64,000 nucleotides of DNA, taken from contig JAFFJZ010000004.1 of assembly GCA_018340375.1 (NCBI GenBank), forward strand, positions 25,952,001 through 26,016,000. The letters run 5' to 3'. The translations under genes and the position numbers were made by a program. This stretch comes from Gonatopus flavifemur. Taxonomy: Eukaryota > Arthropoda > Insecta > Hymenoptera > Dryinidae. The notes under the pieces are model-generated. The model was not told where the DNA came from. It did no database searches and saw only the letters and a list, made by a program, of their open reading frames with translations. Of the stretch, positions 48,462 through 58,188 are shown piece after piece (the stretch's first letter is position 1; the number at the start of each line of letters is the position of its first letter).

Positions 48462-49033
48462 CCCTACTAAACACGCAGAATTTCGATTCAAATCTACTGG
48501 ATGTTAATCGGTTTCAATTGGAATTTTGCATGTTCAATCGGATTTCCGAAGCAGGGATGTATCACAAGAGAAGATATGACAATGAAATATTTTATAAATG
48601 TTCTTGAAGTATGTCGACAATAATTCAGAAATATTGTATGAAATGTAAGATCAGCGGACATTGCAATGTTTCAGAAGGAGCTTTGAAGCCTGATGTGACA
48701 TATAGCGATATCACAGAAATATTTCAATGTTCCAATTGTTGAATTTCTGCAATCTTAATGAAATCTCTGGTCCTGTATAGGGTGAATAACTCATTTCCCT
48801 CCGTCTAGTCCTTCAGTCACGAGGAAAAACGTCTAGTCCTTCAGTCACGAGGAAGAACAGTGCTGTTCCATCAAAATTTTCGCTGTATGCTTAAGAATCC
48901 TTCTACAACATTATGAGATCTGCTATCGGGTTCAATAAATGCGACTGCTCCACGTCAGCTCAAAACTGATGATGTTCAGAATCATTGACAATTATAAGTG
49001 TTGAGCCCATGTTGAAGAAGGGAGATCTTTGTA
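48462..49033. other. Unassigned intron sequence
   Basis: A 34-bp direct repeat (CGTCTAGTCCTTCAGTCACG core) occurs at about 48803 and 48830. No coding or structural feature is otherwise visible. Confidence 0.4.
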
Positions 49034-49504
49034 AGTCAAACTTTCTGAACCGGACCACTAAAAATGGATGGATTAAATTTTGCACTTTTTATTGAAGATT
49101 ATTGAAGGTTTATGCAAACTAAAATAGATTACGAAAGTTTTTTGAAAAATTTCAATTTTTGCAAAAGTTATAAACAAATGAACTCTTAGGTGATTTATTG
49201 TTTAAATAACGATATCTCAGCCAATAATGAATCAAATCCAATGAAATTCTTATGCTAGATTAAGGAATAGTAGTAGATTAAAAAGATTTATTGTATGTAT
49301 AAAAAAAATAAAATTTTGCAATAAATAATTAATTTTGCAATAAACAATTGGAAATTTAACCAAGTTCATCTTGTGCTAATTGAAAAATTTTTTTTTATCA
49401 ACATTCTATAATTCATGCACTAAGAACACGCGTAAACCGATTTCAGTGCACTCAACTGCAAAAAAAGTTACGAATATTTAAAAAAAAAAAAAAAACGAAA
49501 ATAC

Positions 49505-49575
49505 GCGCGACTGTGGCCTAGCTCGGACGGCATCAGCGCCGAAAGACCGAGAGCTCGCTTGTGCTCACGTTTTGA
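49505..49575 (+). other. tRNA-like segment (weak)
   Basis: TGTGGCCTAGCTCGGACGGC is a good pol III A-box/D-arm match. The B box is poor. It is possibly a tRNA-derived SINE head. Confidence 0.3.
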
Positions 49576-49652
49576 GCTACATATACACAAATAAATTCAT
49601 ACGAGATAAAAGTAAGTAAGCCTTTTATTTAATTATTTAATTATTTATTCAT

Positions 49653-50123
49653 TTACATGGATGGTTTTTTTAAAATTTTTACAACTCTCGATTGCGAGTA
49701 GCTTGAAAAAATTTTACATTCTAAAGAAGTAGAATCCAACGGTTTGTAGCAGTGAAACTGGCGTGTTCCCTTGATAGCTTTGGCTGTATTAAAACGATTG
49801 ACTAACTGCTTTGCGTATTTTTTGTATTCATCTCCTTTACAAAAGTCAAAATCAATTTTCTTAAAAAAATCACATGCCCATTCATAAAGTTTTTCTGTAG
49901 AAACAATAGTTTTATCTTGTAAACTAGCTCGGTATGCATTTTTTTTTACACAGCCGCCAATGCCATCGCAAGCTCCTTTTCCATGCGCGGTGGCAAAAAA
50001 GTGCCACTCAGCTTTAATGTTATAATCCCTTTCATGATATATATCATAAAAGTTCGTTTGTTTATAACTTTTGCAAAAATTGAAATTTTTCAAAAAAATT
50101 TTGGAATCTATTTTAGTTTGCAT
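49653..50123 (-). CDS. Transposon-associated protein with HGKGACDGIGG motif (probably truncated)
   Basis: The 156 residues begin MQTKIDSKIFLKNFNF and contain EWHFFATAHGKGACDGIGG followed by CVKKNAYRASLQ. From memory, the combination SHGKGxCDGIGGxVKR followed by ARASLQ occurs in many uncharacterised animal proteins linked to DNA transposons, but I cannot name the superfamily reliably. Two Cys and a His in the motif could be structural. The start lies within the terminal inverted repeat, so the first ~25 codons are also encoded, inverted, from 49112 in the left arm. The C-terminus (VVKILKKPSM) appears abrupt, so the gene is probably a deleted remnant. Confidence 0.5.
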   Translation of the reverse strand: MQTKIDSKIFLKNFNFCKSYKQTNFYDIYHERDYNIKAEWHFFATAHGKGACDGIGGCVKKNAYRASLQDKTIVSTEKLYEWACDFFKKIDFDFCKGDEYKKYAKQLVNRFNTAKAIKGTRQFHCYKPLDSTSLECKIFSSYSQSRVVKILKKPSM

Positions 50124-50201
50124 AAACCTTCAATAATCTTCAATAAAAAGTGCAAAATTTAATCCATCAATTTTTAGTGGTCCGGTTCAGAAAGTTTGAC
50201 T

Positions 50202-50780
50202 CTGTACGGAAAAGCACTGGTACAGAATTGAAGCGGCGTAAATTTCAGAGTTCAATAACTCACAAACTCAATGAGAATACACATTAATCATGTAGATTTT
50301 CGACAGGATCGATCGTTTTTTTTTTAAAATGTACTATACCTTATAGGCATTTTATCGCAACTCATGGAGACTATAATTCGTTTATAAGAAAAAAGAATCG
50401 ACCCTATTCCAAGATCGACATCATCAGTACACATCAAAATCATATCAGATTTTGGATGTAATAACATTTTCACATTATTCCGGTCGGATGATCGCACATT
50501 CATGTCATTTGGCTTGTAATTTTGAGTGTGGGTCAAAGTTGACTTTATTAAAAAAAAAAAATTGAATGCCACAAAAAAATGCTGTGGGAAAAAATATTGT
50601 ATAAAATCTTCATAAATTTTGGATATATATCTTTTTTAATAAATAAACGCAACTTTTGTTGAGGCTGGGTGAAGATGCGCTCAATATGAGCTCGTAGCAA
50701 ATTCGTAACAAGATTCTGTAAATTTGTATGAAATATCGATTAGAACTTGATATTAGAACTTGCCATAATTTTTATAGAGT
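50202..50780. other. Unassigned intron sequence
   Basis: No feature beyond short A/T runs and a weak palindrome was found. Confidence 0.4.
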
Positions 50781-51060
50781 CAGGGGGTCTAACTTCATCA
50801 GAAATACTCAGTCACGATTTAGTTCAATTGAGAATGGCTTTAGTGCGAGGGCGCAATTTTCGCAATAAACTCGATGAATGAAAACTATCCTGGTACAAAG
50901 ATGAATTTCTATTGGATGATCAACCACCCAATAAAAATCCATCATTGTTCCAGGATGATTTTCTTTGTCGAGTTTAGTGCGATCATCGTGCTTTCGGACC
51001 AAAGGCATCTTCATTCGCACTAAATCGTGATTGAGCGTTTCTGATGAAGTTGAACCCACC
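50781..51060. mobile_element. 280-bp hAT-like hairpin element
   Basis: CAGGGGGTCTAACTTCATCA and the complement (TGATGAAGTTGAACCCACC) are the ends, and the arms pair through CACGATTTAGT. TATAGAGT before and TATAGTGA after are compatible with a decayed 8-bp duplication. Confidence 0.6.
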
Positions 51061-51166
51061 TATAGTGATTAATATAAAGTCTTTAGACAAATTATTAATG
51101 CCGTTAAAAAAAGAACTTGATATATAATCCAAATATGGCTTCAAAAACATCATTACAGTGAATTAA

Positions 51167-51412
51167 GGGGATACCAGCGGCCCCTGACGATGCAACCCGA
51201 GTCAAATCTTTTCTGACAAATTATTCGAAAATAAAGCAGTGAAAGAAAATCATCGTTCCGTATAGACCATCTGTATTGATTGAAGAAAGTCTGTACAGAG
51301 CGATATTTTGATTTAATTCTTTTGTTTTCGAATAATTTGTCAGAATAATTTTGGATGTGTCCTTTTCTAACCAATAGGTCTGGTTGCATCTTCAGTGGTC
51401 GCTAGTATCACT
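51167..51412. mobile_element. 246-bp TTAA-flanked element (GATACCAGCG family)
   Basis: TTAA lies at 51163-51166 and 51413-51416. Ends GGGGATACCAGCGGCCCC and GGTCGCTAGTATCACT pair. The inner arms pair through TTCTGACAAATTATTCGAAA. Family members are at 1532, 2347 and 2730. Confidence 0.7.
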
Positions 51413-51959
51413 TTAACAATGAAATGTTTCATAATATTAATAATACACCCATTGAGAAGAGATAGGCCCAATTATGTAATTTTTCTTCACTTCCATGGAT
51501 TATCATCAATTTTCATTCCCAGGCGTGCTAGCGGTTCAATGGTTTCAAATAAGTGAGAAAAGTGAGTTGCTAGTAGAGAAAAGTGAGTAAAAAGTGAGTT
51601 TTCGATTGAAAAAGTGAGTGAAAAGTGATTTACTTTGAATATAATTGTATGATTGGATATGCAAATAAAACAGTTGAATAATTACTGATTGTATTAATAC
51701 TAATGGAATCAACAATCAGTATCATATTAACTTGGGACCAGTGGCGGAACATTAATTGTTATAATGGAGAAAATGTACAAAATATCATCAGAATGATATT
51801 GATGAAGATTATCCACAATGTAAAGACTGAACTGTAATTTTCAGAATGATGAATAACCAATTCACTATGAATTCACCTCATTCAATGGTAAACACTGTTT
51901 CATGCCAATATTCAATTACAGCACATTAAATGTTCATAAAATCCATAAGTTAAAGTAAT

Positions 51960-52250
51960 ATTAACCCTTCAAGTACACACATCCTTTCACACCTTGGGTG
52001 TACCATAGGTGCAAATTCGCACCACGCAACTGTACCAAATAATAACTTGGTTCCTGTTCGACAAATTTGAGCTGACTTTTTTTCAATTTGAAGGATAACT
52101 GTGCAGATTAACGCGGCGTGGAAGAAAATTCACAAATATTTCATTTGATCAGTGAAAAAACACAAGAAGAAATCAATTTTTGACGAAAAACGAAAAGTCT
52201 TCAAATGGTTGGTGCGAATTTGCACTTGTGTGTACTTGAACCGTTAAAAT
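51960..52250. other. Hairpin-like segment with GTGTACTTGAA ends
   Basis: TTAACCCTTCAAGTACACAC and its complement (GTGTACTTGAACCGTTAA) lie at 51960 and 52228, each with GGTGCGAATTTGCAC-like sequence adjacent. It is probably a TTAA-associated miniature element. Confidence 0.5.
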
Positions 52251-52365
52251 TGAATATCATAGGATGAGAAATAGAGTAAGATGACAATTTTCGACAGAAG
52301 AATTTGATTTGTTTTATAAATTTCGATTAGGAAATTGATAACCAACCTGTTATGTCCTACACAGC

Positions 52366-52462
52366 ACAGGAGTTCAAAAAGAAATCATGAGAACTCATAT
52401 TAAATTTTCCAAGCTCCAATTGGATTCTTTATGAACTCTTTCTGAACTTGTGTGCTATGTGG
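52366..52462. mobile_element. CACAGCAC miniature element
   Basis: CTACACAGCACAGGAGTTC and the complement GAACTTGTGTGCTATGTGG flank it. Same family as 30291-30373. Confidence 0.55.
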
Positions 52463-52543
52463 GCTGAGAGAATATATTATCATGATTGAGCTTCAATCTT
52501 AGAAATTCTACCAGCATCCATTTGCTTATGTCCTACCAGAAAT

Positions 52544-53287
52544 CTCACACAGCACAAGCATGTCCCAAATCAATTCCCACCACGATAGTTCCGAAAGAAT
52601 TGCAATAATCATTATTTTAGAGAAATTTTGTTTGTGTTCAATCATGAAAAAATGCATGCAACTACATAAAATAGTATCTTTTGTCTTGTGTGACTGCAAT
52701 CTTCTCTATTACTACGAACAATTGAATACTGAAACACATGAACATATGAAGTTATTCAATTCATGCTGCTCAATCAAGGCTCTTTTTTAAACACTTTCTT
52801 GTCAAGATCTCAATACAATTAATTCAAATGTCACTAGAAATATTCCACTTTCTCATTTGAATCAATTTCTGCAGTTCTTCAATAATTCCTTGACTTCCCA
52901 CACAGCACCCTGGTAATGTTGAATTCCTGAAGAATTCTTAATGCATTCATCGTTGGATTCTTTGAGAGTCCCCGGTATGACAGTTCAGAATGAGTTCTTT
53001 ATGAAACCCTAGTATTCGAAGAGAACTCTTGAAGAATTCTCAAGAATTCATTATGAATTCTTTTGGAACTGACTTACTCTTTAAATTAGAAAGAGTCAGA
53101 TTCCCACTCGAACGAGAAGATAGGTTCCCTTCTGGCTGTCTGAAGAATGAATCATCAGTCTAACAGAGTGGAATTTCACTCTTCAGGCAGCCAGAAGGAA
53201 ACCTGTCTTTCCGTTCAAGTGAAATTTTGCCTTTTCCGTATTTAGAGAGTGAAGAGAGTTTATTTAGGACATGCTTGTGCTGTGGGG
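52544..53287. mobile_element. Element with CACAGCACAAGCATGTCC ends and nested copy
   Basis: CACACAGCACAAGCATGTCC and its complement (GGACATGCTTGTGCTGTGGG) give ~30-bp inverted ends. A second CCCACACAGCACCCTGG end at 52898 and a palindrome (CTTCTGGCTGTCTGAAGA and partner, 53128-53215) lie inside. Non-coding. Confidence 0.55.
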
Positions 53288-53753
53288 GTTTCTAGAATTG
53301 TTTCTCCCACTCCCTAATTCTCCATGATCGATTTTCACTTCCTTGAACTTTCCCTGACTTCCCAAAAGTGGGCATTCTGGAAGGAGGTACGAGTGATACA
53401 TCGTGCATAACTAGTGAAAAACAATAATACTCATAGAAATCAAATAAAGATAGATTCGTGTGGTATCATTCTATCACTATAGAGCCCCATCGGGGAAGTC
53501 TCTCTATTCCCACACAGCATTACAGTCCCAGAAGAATTCTCAAAGCACTCGAATCGAATTCTATTCGGAGAGTTTTTGATTTGTTATAAATTTCAGAGTT
53601 TCACATTGTAAAGAAAGGGGTGTCAGAATCAACACCGCATGGATTCTATAGGAGTCCACCCCGAAATTCGATGTTATAATAACACCGCAAGGTGTTGAAA
53701 CAACACCATTGGAGGTGGAGTTTCTCTAATACCGCCGTTTTTCTTACAGTGTA

Positions 53754-55038
53754 CCAGGTGTGTAAGTATGAAACCGGAATTTGCCCATAGGTGGCGCTAG
53801 ATGTCGATGGAGTTACCGACACATCACGTCAGCGGTGTCTTGTTATTGTATTGATATCCGACAGAGATTTCCAACTCACAATAACACGAGTTTCATTCAG
53901 TAGCATTAGTTTATGAGAGATTTGTCGAGTTTTGTGCCAACAAATTACGATTTGCGGACAGCACTACTTTTCTGTTTTCATCTGAAGAAAATCGCAGCCG
54001 AATCGCATCGAATGCTTGTGGAGGCGTTTGATGAGCATGCTCTCGGTAAAACACAGTGTTTTGAGTGGTTCAAACGGTTCAAAAGTGGCGATTTTGACGT
54101 CAGGAACGAAGAACATGGAAGACCACCGAAAAAGTTTGAAGACGCTGACCTGCAAGCCTCGTTGGACGAAGACGACGCTCAAAAACAACAACAACTGGCG
54201 GTTAATCAGTTAAAGGTGACCGGAGAAGCCATCTCCCTTCGGTTGGAAGCCATGGGAAAAATACAAAAGGTGGGGACATGGGTTCCACGTGAACTCAACG
54301 AAAGACAGCAGGAAAACCGCAAAACATCATGCGAAATGCTGCTCGCCAGGTTCCAAAGAAAGTCATTTCTCCATCGAATTGTGACTGGCGATGAAAAGTG
54401 GATATATTTCGAGAATCCTAAACGCAAAAAGTCATGGGTTACTCCGGGTGAACCATCAACATCGACGGCAAGACCAAACCGCTACGGACGAAAGACAATG
54501 CTGTGTGTTTGGTGGGATCAGGAGAGCGTAATCTACTAAGAGCTGCTGAAACCTGGGGAAACTGTCAATACTCAACGCTACCGACAACAAATGATGGATT
54601 TGGATCGAGTTTTTCGTGAAAAACGACCAGAATACCAACAAAGACAACACAAGGTGATTTTGCTGCATGACAATGCACCAGCACACAAAGCAAAACAGGT
54701 CCAGGAAACGATAGAGTCGTTCCGTTGGGAGATTCTTCAGCACGCGCCTTACTCACCGGACCTTGCCCCATCCGATTACTACTTGTTTGCATCGATGGGA
54801 CACGCACTTGCTGAACAGCGCTTTACTTCTTACGAAGATGTACGAGAATGGCTCGATGACTGGTTTGCCTCAAAAGAGCAACAGTTCTTTTGGCGCGGAA
54901 TCCACAAATTGCCAGAAAGATGGAAAAAATGTATAGATAGCGACGGACAATACTTTGAATAAGTTACTTTGTGTCATATCATTACAATAAACGTGTTTTT
55001 TCTGTACAAAAATTCCGGTTTCATACTTACACACCTGG
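53754..55038 (+). mobile_element. Mos1-like (mauritiana-type) mariner, nearly complete
   Basis: CCAGGTGTGTAAGTATGAAA and its complement are the ends, with TA on both sides (53752-53753, 55039-55040). At 1285 bp it has the length usual for mauritiana-subfamily mariners. It carries one long transposase frame with a single stop. It lies in the 13.4-kb intron of the minus-strand coiled-coil gene, in opposite orientation. Confidence 0.95.
53913..54962 (+). pseudogene. Mariner transposase with one nonsense codon
   Basis: The frame spans 350 codons including the final TAA, close to the ~345 residues usual in this family. An N-terminal helix-turn-helix region (HLKKIAAESHRMLVEAF, WFKRFKSGDFDV) is followed by WVPRELNERQ and the catalytic core. 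The three catalytic aspartates are visible: D160 in TGDEKW, D253 in LLHDNAPAH and D288 in SPDLAPSDYYLF, with 34 residues between the last two, the D,D34D signature of mariner. Codon 209 is TAA where the family has Tyr (VIY-stop-ELL). Apart from that the frame is uninterrupted, which suggests a recent loss of function. It acts by cut-and-paste at TA sites. Confidence 0.93.
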
Positions 55039-55040
55039 TA

Positions 55041-56340
55041 GGAGAATTCAGGAGGAATTCTTTTTTCATAATTCATTAGTCCTCTAAGAGAACTTATCAC
55101 CCACAAATTTCATGTTTCGAATAATTCATTACTTTTTATAACAAAATCAGGATGAACATATGGAACAGTACAGAAAATAATAAGACGTTGGTAATTCTTT
55201 GTCACTCTTTTTTGTCGATCAGTTGTTCAAACAATAATTCTTTTTTGAACAATCGATAAGAAATTCTCTTCTGCAACAGAACATCAATTTGAGATCTCCA
55301 TTATGCATATTAATTATTTGCATCTATACCTCATTTTGTTTTTGCTTTTTTTTTATAAATTATTTCAATAATTGCATTCTAGGAGTACATTTGAATATAC
55401 CCTAGCATATACATATATTTTTCACTCAACAAGTTTCTCCCAATTGTACGCAACTTGCGGGCAACATTTTCACCGAATATCCAATCATTTCACTCTCAGA
55501 AAATCCCCCTCAATCCACAGGTTTTTGCAAACGATGTGAGCGTGAATTCATGAAGAATTTAAACAAGATATGCACTAGATCATGGCGCGCGATTTGCGAG
55601 CAACAGTATGGATCACAGGTGGGTTGCACGCAAATCACACGCAAATTCTCGCGTGCATAACGGTCTCAAGTTTTGCACGCAGTCAATGTTATCTTGGAAG
55701 TTAGTTTGATTAGTTCGATAATTAGTGATATTTCGATTTTTAGGTTTGCTTCTCATTCCTTTCCTTCGCTGTTTCACGCAGTCAGATTTTTAGTAACACT
55801 TTCAATATAATACAATAATCTTCTTCGACTAAATTGAATAACTCTAAATGATTCCTGTGAATCATAACACAAAAACCATAGTACTAACGGAAGTAACACT
55901 CGCTCATCATTGTTGGATGAAATATATGACGGAATAAAAAAAAATAATTGAAATTGGACAATATTGACACACTGATCATGGAAAAAGTGAGAAAAGTGAG
56001 AATTCACAAAATAAGTGAGGGATAGTGAGGGAAATGGAAAAAAGTGAGGAAAAGTAAGAAAAGTGAGTCGCTAGCATGCCTGCATTCCCTCTATCAAGAG
56101 ATCATTTAAAGTCCATTCAAATCAAGATGATTATCAACATTGAGTTACTCAGTAATTTTTATTCTTCATTGAATATAACAATGTGCTCAATCTGTCGTAC
56201 AACAGAGAAACCTTGTTAAGTGCAGAGATCGAAACTCGAAAAATTGAGATTTACTATTTCTGCCGTGAAACGGAAAAACTTCATTAAATCGCATTTTTGA
56301 CGAAAATGAGTTCTTCATATCAAATGATACTTAGGGAGAT
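55041..56340. other. Intron sequence right of the mariner
   Basis: GCGTGCAAAAC/GCACGCAAATC motifs recur at 55560-55690. AAAAGTGAG repeats lie at 55980-56070. No coding exon was found. Confidence 0.4.
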
Positions 56341-56346
56341 CTTCTA

Positions 56347-56554
56347 CACTGAGAAAAATAAAATCTACTTTTTGGCTCGGTCCCAAATTCCTGGCAAATA
56401 AAACAGAGAAAACTCTAATGTTTCATATGACAAATGTAATAATTACATATTATGTCATTATTACATTTGATGATATGAAACGTTACAGTTTTCTCTGTTT
56501 TATTTGCCAGGAATTTGGGACCGAGCCAAAAAGTAGATTTTATTTTTCTCAGTG
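56347..56554. mobile_element. 208-bp TA-flanked hairpin element
   Basis: CACTGAGAAAAATAAAATCT and its complement are the ends, with TA on both sides. The arms pair almost perfectly for about 85 bp (GGCTCGGTCCCAAATTCCTG). This is a Tc1/mariner-type miniature element. Confidence 0.85.
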
Positions 56555-56747
56555 TATTCGATGATGTTTATGAAAATTCGAAATGATAAATATAATCAAA
56601 TAGAAGATTTTCTACAGAATCATTTGATATAAAGAACTCATTTTTGTCAGAATCACAACTTACCAAGGTTTTTTCGTTGTATGGGAGCAATGTGGGGGGG
56701 GGGGGGGGTAATTACGAGTTGATTAGCATTGTTAAGTTAATGCTTGC

Positions 56748-56856
56748 CTTGTAATCTGCAGCTTCTGTTAATTGTGCGCTCAATTCACGATTTCGTGCTT
56801 TTTCTTCTGATAGTTGAATTTGCAGGCGATCAACTTGTTTCATCAATTTTTTAACC
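56748..56856 (-). CDS. Coiled-coil protein gene, internal exon
   Basis: On the minus strand TGTTTTTCAG precedes 56856. The exon starts with the last base of a split codon, then 36 codons: VKKLMKQVDRLQIQLSEEKA and ARNRELSAQLTEAADYK-type heptads, ending in phase 0. The donor after AAG is GCAAGC, the usual form of the minor GC-AG intron class. The frame joins 43131-43367 exactly. Earlier exons must lie beyond this point, and none was recognised between here and the window end. Confidence 0.75.
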
Positions 56857-56971
56857 CTGAAAAACAAAAGAACATTCAAGAATTCTTCTTTGAGAAATCG
56901 AGCAATGAATATTTCAGAAAATCTCCAATCAAATAATAGAGGTACGTTCATGTTGGTAGCTTATAACCCTG

Positions 56972-57228
56972 CACAGAGAAAAATAAAATTTTGAAAATTA
57001 CTACATTTCTACCAAATTGGCATGATATGAGAAGATATCACTGTTATTGATAGACAGTGTAGAAAAAGTGAATGATCAACAAAATATTCTTTAGTGCGAG
57101 CGTGCAAACTTCTGTATGATAAATTACACATTCTTACTACACTTCTATATCAATAACAGTGATATTTTCTCTTATCCTGCCAATTCAGTAGGAATGTAGT
57201 AATTTGTAAAACTTTATTTTTCTCCGTG
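56972..57228. mobile_element. 257-bp hairpin element (CACAGAGAAAAATAAA ends)
   Basis: CACAGAGAAAAATAAAATTT and its complement are the ends. Arms pair through ATTACTACATTTCTACC and ATATCACTGTTATTGAT. It has a similar terminal design to 56347-56554 but a different interior. Confidence 0.75.
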
Positions 57229-57806
57229 TGTGGAAACAATCTCATGGATTTTAGACCCGAAAACCTTCGGGGGGTTAGGGAGAGATGGAGAAGAGATTGT
57301 AAAACAGTAGTATAAGTCAATATATGACACGATCGAATATGATCAGACACACTTTGGTGATGCACATAGGGCGATTCGAAAAAACATTTTTCTGGGAAAT
57401 CCACCCAGACCACCCTGCATTATGAGGTTTAAATCTAAACCAAAAGTTTGAGCCAAAGAAATCAAAAATCGAACAATATTCAGAGGTCGCTACCAGCGAA
57501 TTTCGTGTTTTTACACTTCCGAGTTACGAAATAGGCATTGCGTAGAATTGTGAATAACTTTGCGATTCCTGAATCGAAAATATTAAAAATTTCAAGGATA
57601 CATAGTCTTATGATACACTTCGAGATAGTGAGTCGTAATTACCTGAAAAAAGTTTTGTTTGTTAAAAAAAATATTATTACTTTATAAAAAGCATTGTCAT
57701 GAAGTGAGCGGCAGTTCGAATTCAGCTACGAGCATAATGGGAAAAACCTTCATAAATAACAGAATAAAAACCCACCGTACGCAAAACCTGCCGAAAGAAA
57801 TATTGT
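57229..57806. other. Unassigned stretch
   Basis: No supported gene or repeat. GAGGTCGCTACCAGCGA at 57482 resembles a GATACCAGCG-family end. Confidence 0.4.
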
Positions 57807-58188
57807 CCCTAGTAAAAAACGAACATATGTGACCCATACATAATCCATACATAATACATATAAAATTCATATATGATTCATATATGAAAATGCATAGAAT
57901 CATATACAATCCATATTTAATCCATATGTGATCCATGTATGATCATATATGACTCATATATAATCCATATAAAATCCATATACGAAAAATATTTCATATG
58001 TGACAGAATTTTTTCACATGTATGGAAAAGTCTTGCATCGAAAGGTCATATATGGATTCTGTATGGGCCATATATGATCATATACGGATTCAATATGGAT
58101 TGCGTATGAATTATATATGGTCATATATGGCCATATATGGTTTCTATATGCTTTATGTATGTTCTTATATGATTCATTTTTACTAGGG
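57807..58188. mobile_element. 382-bp AT-rich foldback, copy 2
   Basis: Ends CCCTAGTAAAAAACGAAC and TCATTTTTACTAGGG match copy 1 (23800-24181) in reverse orientation, with only a handful of differences over 382 bp. Confidence 0.85.

Larger units (their letters stand above)
49034..50201. mobile_element. 1.17-kb element with ~170-bp inverted repeats and an ORF
   Basis: AGTCAAACTTTCTGAACCGG and its complement are the ends, and the arms pair for about 170 bp. TTGTA precedes and CTGTA follows, a possible 5-bp duplication with one mismatch. The minus-strand ORF at 49653-50123 starts inside the right arm. A tRNA-like segment sits at 49505-49575. Confidence 0.7.
51521..56085. mobile_element. Possible 4.6-kb element with AGGC-TGCTAGCG ends and GTGAG repeats
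   Basis: AGGCGTGCTAGCG (left) and CGCTAGCATGCCT (right) are inverted, and CATTCC flanks both sides. Next to each end is a cluster of AAAAGTGAG repeats (51555-51640 and 55980-56070), in the same direction. The interior holds miniature elements and a mariner. Whether these ends belong to one element is an inference. Confidence 0.4.
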
